A DNA stretch of 64,000 nucleotides from Spirodela intermedia (GCA_902729315.2 LR746277.1:3663001-3727000); one strand, 5' to 3'; numbered from the stretch's first letter, positions 24,819-37,725 are shown. Made by a program: numbers and translations. Notes: generated by a model not told the origin, from the letters alone.

Positions 24819-27800
24819 ATGGAGACGCTGTGCGCGAAATTGGAGCTGCCTCTGCGGAGCTTCAGCACCACCTCTTGTTCCTATTGCCGGCCGCCGAAGC
24901 TGAGGATTCCCTCGCCTAACCGGTGTTCACGGTTGAAACTGGCGATTCGGCAAGAGAAGAGATCGACGGAGGAGATTCCCTGGTCACCAGCGCTCGAAGG
25001 AGATGCTTCTGGTGGAAAGTTGATACGATCAATCATCAGCAGGAGCTTCTTCGGACTCGCTGCGGCCACGGGAGCCGCCGTCTTATTAAGTTGCAGCTCC
25101 CCGGCAATTGCCGAGTCTGTCACTGTTGCTTTTCCTGTTTCCAGAGTACGCGAGGTAAACATTTACGACCTGAACATTTCACCTCACCGTTTTACTTCAG
25201 GGATTTGTTTTTTCTTGTATATGCTGTGCACCTATTCATCGCTTGGTGAAAAAAATCCTTTTCCCAAACTAATTCGGCGTTCCTCTCTACGGTATTTCAT
25301 CTTGTAGTACCTGAATTCATTTCAGTATCTTTGAATAAGGACGTGTTCTTTGGGTATCATTTACTGCCAGCGTCCTTGACGGATAGGTGATCAATATTGG
25401 AGCAGCATTTATATTTGATAAGTTTTTTCAAGTGATGGAAGTCTTTTTTCTTGTGTCCTTCGTTACTGTTGTTCAATAAGAATTCTTTTTACCGTTTAAA
25501 TGGAATATGTATGATGTTCTTTTTTAGGTCAATACTGTCCAGAGGACTCTTGTTGAGGCATGGGGCTTGATTCGAGAGTCATTTGTGGACCCTACTTTTA
25601 ATCACCAAGGTACAACAACCGTAAATGTTTTATTTCAAGATAGTGTGATGAGCAAACTCACAGTTTCCTATAATCGATATAATTATCTACCTTGAATCTG
25701 TGAGTGCCCTTTTTTCTCTTTTCCTTAGTTTATAATTTCAGTATACGATTATTGCGAATTATTTTGTAGGGTTACTAAAACTAGTAATATATGAACAATC
25801 GGATCATTTAAACTATAGCTTGGTAAGCAGCTTATCTCCATAATATATGGTTCAAAATACGTGTCTGACAGTGTTTTAGTAAATAGTAACCAGAGGTATC
25901 TCTTTGCCAATCCGATACATTGATGCGGAACACATTTATTCATAAGTCACATTTCAAAGCTATTCTCTCATTATTGAGCCCTTATATGAAGTTACATACT
26001 CAGAAGCCAATTAGCAACCTTTAATCCTTCTGATAGCATATGACTAGCCGTGAATTGAAATACGATGGGGCAAACGTTGGATGCGAAGCTGAGAGCTGGA
26101 AAATTTATTTCTAATATTGAAGCTGCCCGATGAATTTTTTATTTTTTTACGCGAAGTGCTTTCTGATTTTTTTCTTTTATATTCATGTGCATTTTCACAA
26201 TAATGTATCTTACACAGACTGGGACATGAAGCTTCAGCAAACGATGGTGGAATTATTCTCTTTGAAGTCAGCTGATGCAGCGTATAGTAAAGTCAGTGGA
26301 ATGCTTGCTACGCTTGGTGATCCATTTACTAGAATTATTAGCCCAAAGGTGAGTAATGTTAGGGACTACATAATTAAGTAAATTTACTAGTTTGTGCTCC
26401 CTTTTCATGGTGAAAGTTTGCCAACGATCATAGATGCCGGGAAGTAGACATTTATTTACGTTCCACGTTTGGTCATTTTGTATCAATCTACATTCGTAAA
26501 CAAATGATTGGCTTTCGGTTTATTAGATCATCGTATTTTTAGAGTTTAAATAGGTTCTTGATAATACCTGTATGCTTCACATTCCGTTGATCAGGGTATC
26601 CTCAGTGCCATTATGTCCAATCCAGTTCCAAATAGGTTCCCGACTTATCAAGGGTGTCTGTCATACATTTCATTATATTTTATTTAAGCTTCTGTAAACC
26701 CATTCCTAATCATCTTCTGCATATGCAGGAATATCAAAGCTTCCGGATAGGCAGTGATGGAAATCTGCAGGGAGTTGGTCTCTTCATAAATGTCGAACCA
26801 AGCTCTGGTCACTTGGTTAGTGAAATATGCTTCCATTTCCATGCTATAAATTTCCTCTGAAATTTGTTCGAGCAATTTTAAATAATGAATAATGTTCGAG
26901 CCATTCTGTTTACATTTAACTGCAGTCTAATTATTCACTGCCTTTATAAAGTTTTAAGGGCTACGTATATCCGTCAATATTTGAGGTTCATACTCATTGA
27001 ATCAATGAATATGGCAGAATTTAATGTTACCATTTTTTGTGCTCTGCTAATGTCAACTATTCGATGTGCTCACACATTAAATCGTGATGTTGCCCTAGAT
27101 TGTCTTATCCTGTCTAGATGGAAGTCCAGCTTTCCGTGCTGGCATACAAGAGGGAGACGAATTGATTGAGATAGATGGTGAGTCAAGTAGGGACTTTCAT
27201 AACTTTCTCTGTGTTGCTTTCTGATGAGCGGATATTTAATTCTGTAATTGAGGTTGTGCGTACATTGTCAACTGCTTTTTTCTGTGGTCTATAGCATATC
27301 ATTCTCCAATTCCTCAAACTGTTGCGTTTCTGGATGGTGAGATGTTTTTTTTTTTCCATGTATATGGCTAAGTCTAGAACCACACTTTTGCATACGACCT
27401 TAATATTCTTCACAAGTGTTTTGGCTAAGTATAAAGGGGATGATCTCGCATATAGTATATTATCTTCTGGAAGTTATCTTCTCACCGTGTGGGCATCCCA
27501 ACTCTTCACTATTTCCTATATAACTTATTGGGTACATCTTCGGTGGTAGATATTTAAAAGTAAATACTGAACAGATGATGTTCAACTTCGAAACTTAGTC
27601 GAATGGTTAAATAATCATAAGATGAGTTGCAAATCTGATCCCTAAAAGCTTGAGCTTTCAGTCTGATTCTAAAAGGATCCATAACTTGTTCTCAAAAAAC
27701 ATCATCAATCTTAATGAAACATGAAACCTGTGTGCGGTGAACTTTTCTTTCGAATTCAAGTTTCATCTTTTAAGGAATCAGTCCGAACTTGATACAATTC

Positions 27801-29450
27801 GTCTTCTATCTTCGCTATTCAGGTGAAACACTAATGGGTTTAGATGGAGCAGCTGCTGCCCAGAAGCTCCGAGGACGTGTAGGAACTACTGTGACAGTCA
27901 AATTTCACAGTGTAATGTACTCCATCCTTATACAAAAAAAAATTAGTGGCCATTTTACCTACTGCTGCAATTACATTTCCTTTATATATGATAGTATCCA
28001 CGAATGTCAATGAAAAATTACCCTCCTCTCTGTGTCTGTCGACGTTATTCCACTCCTGTTGGCAAAGAAACTTCATGATCTTCATTTAGTTTTTCAATCT
28101 TATAAGTTGCATGTTCTGGCAAAATCTTGGAACTAGGCATATTCAGGCTTTAGATAGAACAAGTATCATCTCCCTTGTCCACATAGTCTAGAAAAGCCAA
28201 ATAGAAAAAAGCTTCTAATATCCGTTTCTGTAGTTTCTGTCTAAATATGTGTTCCTGTTCAGGGAAGGGAATACGAAGCTGGCTCCGGTATCAGAGAGGT
28301 ACTTCCCCATTACCTCTAGTAACAGATGAACAGAAAAATATTTAGACACTCTGGGTAGTGTAGCTAACAACAACAATATTACATTTCTGGCTCAAGGTCA
28401 AACTCTCTCGCGACGTTATCAAGATTTCACCCGTAACCACCACAATCCTCTTTCACGTCTCACCTGACGGGCGCGAATCCAAGATCGGCTACGTGAGGCT
28501 GTCGGCCTTCTCTCAGGTACCAGTCGATCTTCTGTGTCTTTTCCATTCCTAGCATCTCGCGGGGCGTTGGCTCCTCTGAAGCTCAGTTCACCTCTCCATT
28601 TGACCAGACCGCCGCGGCAGAGATGGAGAGTTCCATCCAGGCAATGGAGGATCAAGGCGTCCAGTCCTACATACTGGACCTACGCAACAATCCGGTGCGT
28701 AAATCCTACCCACTCGAGCCGACAACGAGATGCCCGTGCCAAGTAGCAGCTGTTCATCTGTTCTTCGACTATTCTTGCAGGGCGGCCTCGTCACCGCCGG
28801 CCTGGACGTGGCCCAGATCTGGTTAGACGGAGATGAGACTCTCGTCAACACCATCGACCGCGACGGAAACATGCTCCCCATCGACATGGTCAACGGCCAC
28901 GCTTTGACCCACGACCCACTCGTCGTTCTTGTAGGTCCTCCCCCAGACTCTCCCCGGATTGCTATCTGCAGTCCTGACTCTCTATCTCTCTCTCTCTCTG
29001 CGTGCGGAACAGGTCAACGAGGGAAGCGCGAGCGCCAGTGAGATCCTGGCGGGCGCACTGCGCGACAACGGTCGCGCGCTCCTCGTGGGGAACAAGACCT
29101 TCGGCAAGGGAAAGATCCAGGTGAAGCCCCTCATAATTCCCTCATCCATATCTTCTTCTCCGAAGCTTTTCCGGCGAGTGATTCTGTCCGATACTCTCCA
29201 GAGCGTGACCGAACTGCACGATGGGTCCGCGCTGTTCATCACCGTCGCCAAGTACCTGTCCCCGTCGCTGCACGACATCGACCAGGTGGGGATCACACCG
29301 GACATCCAGTGCACGCCCGACGTGTTGACCGCGCCGCGGCCTCTCCCCGCCGGCGACCGGACCACGGCGGACACCCTGGAGTCTGACTCCTGCATCCTGA
29401 TCGCCGAGCACGAGCTGGAGATGGAGCAGTCCGAGGGATCCGCTTCGTAA
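24819..29450 (+). CDS. Thylakoid C-terminal processing peptidase (CTPA family, S41), 12 exons
   Basis: Exons 24819-25154, 25528-25609, 26218-26348, 26729-26815, 27099-27177, 27823-27911, 28263-28298, 28397-28516, 28608-28694, 28781-28930, 29013-29120, 29202-29450: 1554 nt, 517 aa, all GT-AG. Residues 1-~100 form a transit peptide plus a hydrophobic stretch ending SSPAIAES, a lumen-type cleavage site. A PDZ domain follows (GVGLFINVEP, then SPAFRAGIQEGDELIEIDG), then the S41 protease core. The Ser-Lys dyad is visible: Ser406 in NEGSASASE and Lys431, 25 residues later, in TFGKGKIQ. The family trims the C-terminus of photosystem II D1 or related lumen substrates. The end (SLHDIDQVGITPDIQC, then ESDSCILIAEHELE) and the length fit the CTPA3 clade better than CTPA2 as I recall them; the paralog call is tentative. 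Confidence 0.92.
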
Positions 29451-30180
29451 GCGCCGCAGGATTTAAATGACTGCGGCCTGCATGATTTTCGCCCCTCCCA
29501 CCATATATATATAAATATATATATCATATGGTTCGTGGAGACCCCCTTGTCTATATATTTATGTATATCTTTCGTCGTTTATTTAGTAGAAATTAGTCTA
29601 CAAAATTCAAATATATAGAAGAAATGAAAGTAGTATTGTCGGTGCTGTAGAATTTTCTGGATTTTACGATTTTACTATATATCCCACAAAAAAAGCAACC
29701 CTGGAGAAACTAAATATCCCTGATTATTATCTCTTTTAATATTTATATTATTTATTGATAAAAATTCGATTCCCACCCTTCACGGCATAAGGAAAATATC
29801 TTTTCTTATAATTTGAATAAAAAATACTTTTTTATATACTTGAAATTTGTGGATTTTGGAATTTATTTTAAAAGTTAATTTAGAGGATATCGGAAAATGT
29901 TCGTTTGTGCGGCGGGAGTGGAAGATGACAGAGGAGAAGAAGGGGCGTGATAGGGCACGTGACTATATAGTTTCAAGCACGCGCGCTCCTGAGATGGAGA
30001 CCGAGAGGGGTAGGTTGTCAAAGGCAGTTGAATCAGAGACCGTGTTCGACATCTTCGAGGAGCACCACCCTCGGAGAGCTCTTGCAAACCCTAGAAGATA
30101 ATCGGGAATTGCTCCGTCCCCTCGCCCAGCGTTGCGATTTCGAGGGCGCTTGCTCGCGTGCACGTCGTCACCCCACGGTG
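29451..30180 (+). promoter_or_regulatory. CTPA 3' region and makorin promoter/5' leader
   Basis: An (AT)n-like tract at 29505-29524 directly follows the CTPA stop. AT-rich DNA to about 29900 is followed by a GC-richer leader with a G-box CACGTG at 29956-29961. No gene recognised. Confidence 0.5.
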
Positions 30181-33100
30181 ATGTCGAAAAAGTTAATGTT
30201 TTCCCCTCTCCCGGTGACGCCTCATGTAACTTGATTGCGTTTACCTGTGAGCTGAATCTCTGCGTTTTAATTGTTGTCTCTGATTCGTTTTAATTGACGA
30301 CTAATGCGAACTTTTCTTCTCGGAAGATTGACCATCTTTTCCATTTTCTTGAGTTCCGTGATTCATCGGGCTCTGGATGGGTTGGGGGCTTGACGTAGGA
30401 ACGTTAAATAATCTCAAGAATAGTGAGGATGCCTATTTCGTTTTACTTCTAGTTCACGGTCTTATGATGTCTAGCAGAGGAGGTGCACCAGAAGTGCCTA
30501 ACTTTCTTGCAAATTTATCGTCACATTAGTTAGTCTTTATTCTACGCTTTTGATTATTCATTTGATGGAAGTCCTGACTGGGCTCTCACTGAAATAGGAA
30601 TTCGGTGAATCTAGGCTCAAGCTGGGAGAATAATTTTGGTTGAATCAAATATTTGTTGTTCGATTATCGGCGGGCGTTCTGTTCGTGGCATTATTTGCTT
30701 CTTTTCCTTTTCGTTTTTAATTATTTTTATCTCTATTTATATCTGAGTTATTTTATGTTCTTGCTCGTACAGCACATTCCTCATCTCACTTTATGGGATG
30801 GACCGCTTGTCACACAGCTTAATCACATGAGAGCGCCTTAACCTTCTTTGTAGCGTCAAATAAATCTTTTTATTTTTCTGTGATGCGTATTTGGTATCCA
30901 TAACCCATTCGAAGAAGATGTTTTCATCGAATTTCTTAATACGTCCGACATAAAATGGTTGATATCCTTGTAGTATCCAATGCTGAGATCTGGATTAAAA
31001 AAACATAAAAAAATTATTTCATATAGAGGGTCGATCGCTTTTGCAATAGAACTAGCTGACGGTCAATTGACGCCATGGTTGAATTTCACTGTCACAGCTT
31101 ATGACTGTACAGCTGTCTGTAATTCAGATTTATGGGGTGTGCTTCTGTGAATATGGGCTAATGGTAGGCTCGGTAGAAAACATGTTAAAAACATCAACCA
31201 CCGTGGGTATGACGAGGAGAGATCCAACATCGTCAGCCACTTTTATTGACTCTCAAGGTGAGGGGAACAGGCCCTCGCAGGTTCAGGGATATCTACAAGG
31301 ACAGGCTTGGATGTTGCGTGGAGTTAAATTGTAGAATCCAGGGTAGACTGGCTAGGCACGGAGCAAAAATATCCACGTGAGAGATTCAAAGCAACTGTGT
31401 CTGATATGATGCAAGAGGATATGATGACCACGGCGACAGGGCTTCAGGGAGAGGGTCTCAAGTTATTTTGAAGGGGAAGATTTTCCCTGTGAGAGTGCTG
31501 TGTCATGATAAACTCTTCCCCTATCTAACCTCCTCTCCCCTTCATAGGGGTAGGTTTGGTGTAGACCATAGAAGCCAGTGTGCATTGGGCGGGAGTAATC
31601 ATGGAAGATAGGGGTCGTTTATGGAGGAGGAGAATACAGAACTGGGTTGGAGGGGAGGTAGAGGGGATCAGTGGGCTTTGTGTGAAGCAGTGGGGATCAG
31701 ATATGTTTTTCATAGGATTACGTCTAACTGGGATAATTCAGAACTTTGTCTGAGTGAAAAGAGTTTATATGGTGGGGCTATACTATTTCCCCAATGCCGT
31801 AGGCTGTGAGGTCTTCCTGGGAATGTTGCCCAAAGGACATAATATCTCACCTCGCAGATAATGTCAGACTCACTAATTTATCATGAAGAATATGCCGCTC
31901 TTGCTGCTTTACAATCAGCCAATTTTATATCCATTGTTCTTAGAGGTGGTTGTCACAGAAGTTACTGGAAATATCCTTCTGAGAAGCCATGCTAGTTGGA
32001 CAGAAGGGCCTCTAGTTTGCTTCTACAACTCTCCTTTTGAAGCCATTGCGTTCTTCTCTCTATCTGACCAGAACCTGCCCGTCCGTTTACTGTCAAAAAA
32101 CTCATGTATAACTATGTGAGGGACTTTAATCAAGTATTAGGCTACCTGATCATCAAAGCTCTTCGTTGAAGTCATATCTGACTTTGTTCCATTCTTTTTT
32201 CAAACCAAGAAACATAGAGGAACTTTTTAAAAAAATTGATAAGAGTTTCTGTTCAAGTGAGATGTCACTTTGTGCATTTACCTTGTGATTTGGAACGGTA
32301 CAAATGTTTGGAAAATTTTATTAAAGGAACCTACTGATTGTACGCATCTGATTTTCTTTGTGCTATGAATGTAATTTTCTTTGTACATATTATTGATCTT
32401 CTTGTCTTGTTGTCTATTTGGGTCGAGCCATTCAATATGTGGACTGCCTCTCTGTTCATTTCCAGATTATTGATCATTTTTTACTCTCCTGACCTATCCA
32501 GAGTCCTCTGTAAGTTCTTTGCACATGGAGCATGTTTGAAGGGGGATAATTGTGAATTTTCACACGACTGGAAACAACCAGCCAATAACGTAAGAAAATC
32601 AAAAAATCAATCTGCTTGCTATCTTACCCGTGTTTGTTATTTTCTCTTTAGTGGAATCAATGATCAATCTTATGGTAGCAATTTCTTCTTCTTTTTTCTT
32701 TTTTTTTCCCTTGTCAGATTTGCACTTTTTATCAAAAAGGTGCTTGCTCCTATGGTAGTAGATGCAGATATGACCATGTTAAAGCCCCTCGTCAGGCTCC
32801 TGTTTCATTGTCACCGAATTCCTCCTTTCGGACTGGACATCCGAATAGGACTCCTCTGGGTAAAGAGCCAGCTGCCACACAGAATCACCTTTCAGGCTCT
32901 GCTTCATCCAGCAGATCTCTTACCTCTGTTACGAAACCAGTGTGGGCCCTAGAAGCCCACACATCTAGTTTTTCAAGAAATGAGAATAGACCCCATATTG
33001 TGGCTGTTGATCCAACGGAAAAGCCCATATGCTCATTTGCAGCTGCTGGTTACTGTCCCCATGGTGACAAGTGTCCTCACATTCATGGCGATTTGTGTTA

Positions 33101-34027
33101 CATCTGTGGGAAGAATTGCTTGCATCCATATCGTCCAGATGAAAGAGAGGAACACATGAGAATGTGTCAACAAAATAGCAAACACCTTGAAGCATTGAGG
33201 CACAGCCAAGAGATAGAATGCAGCGTGTGCTTGGAACGCGTTCTGTCTAAGCCAGCGCCTTCTGAGAGGAAGTTTGGGCTGCTCTCCGAATGTGACCATC
33301 CATTCTGTGTTTCATGCATCCGAAATTGGCGCAGCAGTTCTCCATCATCCGGCATGGACGTCAACAGTGCATTACGAGCTTGCCCAATATGCAGAAAACT
33401 CTCATATTTTGTGGTTCCCAGTGTCATCTGGTACTCATGCAAGGAGGAGAAACAGGAGATAGTCGATGGTTACAAAGACAAGCTCAGGTACTTCGCTGTA
33501 CTCTACTCTGTGGAGATACTTTTCTTCTATTCCTTTCCTTTCTTGCTGCTATGATGTGTACAAACTGGGAATCTTTTCTCGCTGATAGGCAGTTAAATCC
33601 ATTTAACTACACATCCACACCTTGCTATAAATAGGTACATCACTTATGCTGTTGTGTGCTTTATTGGATAGGTCGATTGATTGCAAGTACTTTGACTTTG
33701 GAAACGGGTCATGCCCCTTTGGAACCAGTTGTTTCTACAAGGTACGCCCGTTTCTTGAGAACCGATTGTTCTTTTGTTCTTCATATCCATGATACCTTCT
33801 TAATTCTTGCCCGAACCTCATGTCAGCATGCATACCGTGATGGGAGTCTAGAAGAAGTGGTGCTGCGGCACCTGGACACCGATGATGGAAAGACGATGAT
33901 AGCCAAGGATATTAGGTTTGGATCGGCCTTTCTCTTAGACAAAACTGCTACATTTATCCCATCTTGTCTAAAACAGATCACTTGTGCTGTCAGGCTCTCG
34001 GAATTCTTCAGTGGGATGCACCTCTAG
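30181..34027 (+). CDS. Makorin RING and CCCH zinc-finger E3 ubiquitin ligase (6 coding exons)
   Basis: Exons 30181-30191, 32502-32589, 32718-33487, 33672-33741, 33827-33915, 33994-34027: 1062 nt, 353 aa. Order: CCCH finger 1 ([19 protein letters not shown]), CCCH 2 ([20 protein letters not shown]), a linker, CCCH 3 joined to the makorin Cys/His motif ([20 protein letters not shown], then CYICGKNC), a C3HC4 RING (CSVCLERV ... CDHPFCVSC ... CPICRK), CCCH 4 ([20 protein letters not shown]), and the end [11 protein letters not shown]. Makorins are E3 ligases that also bind RNA; plant members act in growth and flowering. The 11-nt first coding exon is inferred: ATGTCGAAAAA joins exon 2 to give MSKKVLCKFF, matching family N-termini. 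Intron 1 (2.3 kb) contains a repeat shared with 37.8-38.5 kb. Confidence 0.92.
31071..31918 (+). repeat. Segment of makorin intron 1 duplicated at 37.8-38.5 kb
   Basis: Matches 37821-38541 in the same orientation at high identity. The other copy lacks about 55 bp near 31287-31345 and about 90 bp at 31708-31800. No coding capacity recognised, although a minus-strand frame (31525-31713) is conserved in both copies. Confidence 0.85.
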
Positions 34028-34086
34028 GTAAAACAGCTCACGCGTTCTTGAACTATGAGTTCAAGAATTATTGTTCTTGGTCCCAA

Positions 34087-34090
<4 letters not shown>

Positions 34091-34171
<81 letters not shown>
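34091..34171. repeat. (TC)40 microsatellite in the makorin 3' region
   Basis: About 81 uninterrupted bases of TC starting 63 bp after the makorin stop codon, probably in its 3' UTR. Confidence 0.95.
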
Positions 34172-34174
<3 letters not shown>

Positions 34175-34282
34175 AATCATTCTCTAAGCTCTCTTCCCTT
34201 TGTTGCGCATTGACCAATAGGTATGTTGCGCATTTTAATCGATATAATTGACAAAGAAAAAAATTAGATAAAGCCAAGAATT

Positions 34283-35458
34283 GTCTGAACAAAGTAGATC
34301 ATTTGGATGTAGAACATGGGGAGATTTAGACTTTTTCAAGAAAGGTAAAAATTAATCGAGCTCTAAGATAGTTGTCATATTGACTTGGGTGTGTTGACTA
34401 CCTTCATTTTGGCAATCAACTTAAACTCTCTATAATATGTAATCATGTGGTATGATAACATATGATTTGCATCAATTTCTCTTAGGTTTTATTTACTTTT
34501 TTATATATTTTTTATTTTATAATTTTTTGTCTCATAAATCACAATGCAATCAACAAGTCATGCATATAAACCTTACAACCTAGACTGCAAAATAAATTAT
34601 AATTATGAGAAAAAAGAAAATTAAAACAAAGAAGTTGATGAAAATAAAGAGCTCATGAATTAATCAAAGAAATAGATGTTGTAAAATTATAGGGTAAAAT
34701 TAATATATTTGATTATGATGAAGAGACTACTCAAGTTAGTAGTTAATGAAGAATTAGTAGTTAATTTTTGTTACAATGATATAAGAACACTTAATATTAG
34801 ATAAACCCAAATGTCTTAGAGTTCTTATTAATCATGTCATTATAATTATAAAAGTTACATAACTTCTAGTAGTCAAAACCCTTTTTGATGTTAATAACAT
34901 GATTAATAAGAACTTCAAGGCAATTGAGTTTACTTGATCGTAAGTGTTCTTGTATCATCATGATAGAAGTCAATTATTGATTCTTGATTGATTGTTGACT
35001 TGAGTAGTCTCTTTGTCATAATCAAGTAAATTAATTTTACCTTGTAACCTTGTATCATCTGTTTCCTTAGTTTATTCATGAACTCTTTATTTCTGTCAAT
35101 AATTAATGTTTTTTTTATTTTTTTATTTTTTTCATAATTATAATTTATTTTACGGTCCTAATTGCAGGGTTTATATACATGGCTTGTTGATTGCACTTTA
35201 TTTTATGAGAGATAAAATTATGAAATAGAAAAAAAAAGTCAAATAAAACTTAAGAGAAATTAATTTAAATCATGTGTTATCATATCACATCATTACATAT
35301 TGTGAAGAGTTTGAGCTGATTGTCAAAATGAGGGCAACAGTCAACACCTCCAAGTCAATCTTGCAACTATCTCAGAGCTCGATCAGTTTTTTGCCTTTCT
35401 TGGAAACCTATGGATCTCCTTACGTTCTACATCCAAATGGTTTTGCTTTGTTTGATCA
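34283..35458. mobile_element. Foldback element, two ~580-bp inverted arms
   Basis: The left arm (about 34283-34862) and right arm (about 34868-35458) are inverted copies of each other at roughly 80% identity by eye. For example catttggatgtagaac at 34310 pairs with gttctacatccaaatg at 35424, and aagagactactcaagt near 34724 pairs with acttgagtagtctcttt near 34998. Almost no loop. AT-rich, no coding frame. It looks like a non-autonomous DNA transposon or long-inverted-repeat MITE; target duplication not resolved. Confidence 0.75.
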
Positions 35459-36551
35459 ATTCATGGCTTTTATATTTATTTTTTTCTTCATCAATTATAT
35501 CGATTAAAATGATAGAAAATGATCGATGTGGAGTTGATAAACCTTTAAAAAATATTTATGTAAAGTCAACCGTGGTCAATGATATGAGAAACCCACTTTG
35601 GACTCTTGTCTGATAGTCGCACACTTCGGAATGAATGCCGGACAGGAATGAACAGCATGGAAATGGTGACTTTCATTTGAAAACAGAAGAGTTTGCATGC
35701 CTGGAAATGGTCAACAAAAAGCAATAACATGGCGGGAAATTAAAAAAGGAAGGTTCCAACGAGCATATTATGATCAGGAGATTGGGTCAATAATAATAAT
35801 AATAAACTAAGATGTTAGAAATCAGAAGAGCTTGCATGGTTGGAAATGGTCAAGAAAAGATATGTGAAAAGGGAAGCATGATAATCAGTAGATAAAACGA
35901 TATGTTAATTTTTTTAAGAGAATCAAATTAAGCATATTACGTTATTTATTGAGGTCTAGATGTCGCAGGAGGCTGTTAATTAGTGATTTAAGAATGCTGG
36001 AAGCTTCAGTGGGAGCAAACACTGGTGATGGAATAATGGGCGAAAACAACTGGCAGATGTAATTCGAACCAACCAGAGAGAGGCCTCATCAGATTAAACC
36101 CTATACTGTATGAGGAGAGTGAGTGCTATAAAACAGAGGGCCAAGCGCCCCCCGTATGAGATTATGAGAGATGAAAGGGAAATAAATGCGCCATCCTCAG
36201 CCTAGATCTGGTAAAAAGATCATCCCTTTCAATCTACGAAGTTCTAAATTCTATGGCTGGTGTGCATGGAATCCAGAGGCTGAGGCCATCATTACCCGTA
36301 AAAATCATTATATATATATATATATATATGGTTCATCCCAGGAAAGTATATGATACTGGAGCGCAATTTGATGCCGGCTGCCACCGATGGAACTAACATG
36401 AGAAGCATAAAAATATGATCTTGGAGTACAATCTGGATGTCTCCTCATTGTGCTGCAAAATATCAGCTGGAGAATCGATGGGATTCCAAGGATGAATCCC
36501 CAAAGAGCTGTAAATCGATTATTATCGGGATCAAAATCTGTGGATCGGGTC

Positions 36552-37334
36552 TCAACCCTGCTCCATCTCGGCAGCCTCTCTGGCCGCATCAGCCTCGATC
36601 TTCTTCTTGTTCCGCTCGAGCGCGGCGGCCACCTCCTTGGGCATGTACTTCTCGTCGTGCTTCGCGAGGACCTCCGTCGCCTTGAAGAAGCAGACCCCGT
36701 TTCTGGCCTTCTCCGACACGGTCGAAGCCCTCGTCGCGCCCTCCCTGTCCGCCTTCCCCTCTCCGTCCGCCTCGAACCGCTTCAGGAAACCTTCGACGAC
36801 GGCGGAATGCCCCTCGCGGAACAGATCGGGCAGCGAGCCCTCGAACCGGACGAGGATATCCGTCACGAGATCGGTGATCACGAACTCCATCTCCGGCGAG
36901 GACGCCGACGGGTGCACGACGCTGCCCTCCACGACGAGACCCCCCAGCCGGAAGCGGTTCTTAGAGGGGTTGGAGACGAATTTCTCGATGGCTTCGCTGG
37001 GGGTGATGTAGAAGACCAACTGATCCTGGAAATTGTTCAGCACGATGATGATGAATCCCGCGACGCAGCTGAAGGTGAGGGCGTACGTCCATAGCCGCCG
37101 GTTCTGGAGCTGGCGCGCTCGTGCTGCGATGTCCACGGCCTTCGGCCGCGCCGGCTGGCGGCGGAGAGAGGAGAGGTATCGGGGGAAGATGCCCCCGCCT
37201 GGTCGGGCGCCGGGAACCGGCGATGCGGCGGCAAGGTAGAGTGGAGATGTAGGCGAGGTCCCCGGACGGAGAACGGCGGTGCGCAGGGCGGCGGCGAGGC
37301 GAGGGCCAAAGCGGCCGATAACCCTGCCGGCCAT
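36552..37334 (-). CDS. Cytochrome c-type biogenesis protein CcmE, mitochondrial (left copy)
   Basis: Intronless, 260 aa from MAGRVIGRFG. Residues 1-~75 are Arg/Ala/Pro-rich, a mitochondrial presequence; one membrane helix at about 82-100 (WTYALTFSCVAGFIIIVL); then the CcmE beta-barrel domain (FRLGGLVVEGSVVHP, EMEFVITDLVTDILVRFEG, DLFREGHSAVVEGF). The heme-binding motif VLAKHDEKYMP carries the covalent heme attachment His226. In cytochrome c maturation CcmE takes heme from CcmC/CcmD and passes it to the CcmF/CcmH ligase, facing the intermembrane space. The C-terminus is a charged Lys/Glu-rich tail. The frame is open 24 codons further upstream, but the MAGR start fits the family. Very GC-rich. 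Protein identical to the copy at 55072-55854, which points outward in the opposite direction. Confidence 0.93.
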   Translation of the reverse strand: MAGRVIGRFGPRLAAALRTAVLRPGTSPTSPLYLAAASPVPGARPGGGIFPRYLSSLRRQPARPKAVDIAARARQLQNRRLWTYALTFSCVAGFIIIVLNNFQDQLVFYITPSEAIEKFVSNPSKNRFRLGGLVVEGSVVHPSASSPEMEFVITDLVTDILVRFEGSLPDLFREGHSAVVEGFLKRFEADGEGKADREGATRASTVSEKARNGVCFFKATEVLAKHDEKYMPKEVAAALERNKKKIEADAAREAAEMEQG

Positions 37335-37604
37335 GGGCAACCAATCCAGCGAGCCGTGATCGGGGATGGTTTCTGAAGCTGAGATCCGCAGCCTTATTTG
37401 CACCAATTTCTGAGTTGTGGTTCAGTAGATTCAGTCCATTGGGCCCTAGAAGCCCTGCCGGCCATGGGCAATCAATCCAGCGAGCCGTGATCGGGCGCAA
37501 AAGCTGGGCAAATTAGGGTTTCTGAAACTGAGATCCGCAGGCTTATTTGACGTCTCGGAACGGAGGCGCTCGTGTCTGAACTCAGTACCCGCCGGCCGTT
37601 CATT

Positions 37605-37725
37605 CCTGTCTGGCGTTGACCAGATGGACCCAAGAACGGCAAATGGAATTCAAGGAAGCATTCTTGGGTCCATTTGGTCAACTCCGGACAGGAATCTTGG
37701 GTCCATGTGGTCAACGCCGGACAGG
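37605..37725. promoter_or_regulatory. Hairpin plus third copy of a W-box-containing motif, upstream of left CCME
   Basis: A ~32-bp motif at 37605-37636 (gttgaccagatggacccaag core) is repeated inverted at 37661-37692 with three mismatches, giving a stem with a 24-nt loop. A third copy, same direction as the second, is at 37696-37725. Each holds TTGACC, the core bound by WRKY factors. It lies about 270-390 bp upstream of the CCME start. The right arm has the same at 54681-54801. Confidence 0.6.

Noticed and set aside
29847-30234. Small overlapping frames before makorin
   Set aside because: They fall in the promoter and 5' leader of makorin and resemble nothing; the family start at 30181 is better supported.
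36450-37094. Long frames opposite CCME (214 and 134 aa) and the same in the right arm
   Set aside because: Shadows of a GC-rich coding sequence; only the CcmE frame has family motifs.
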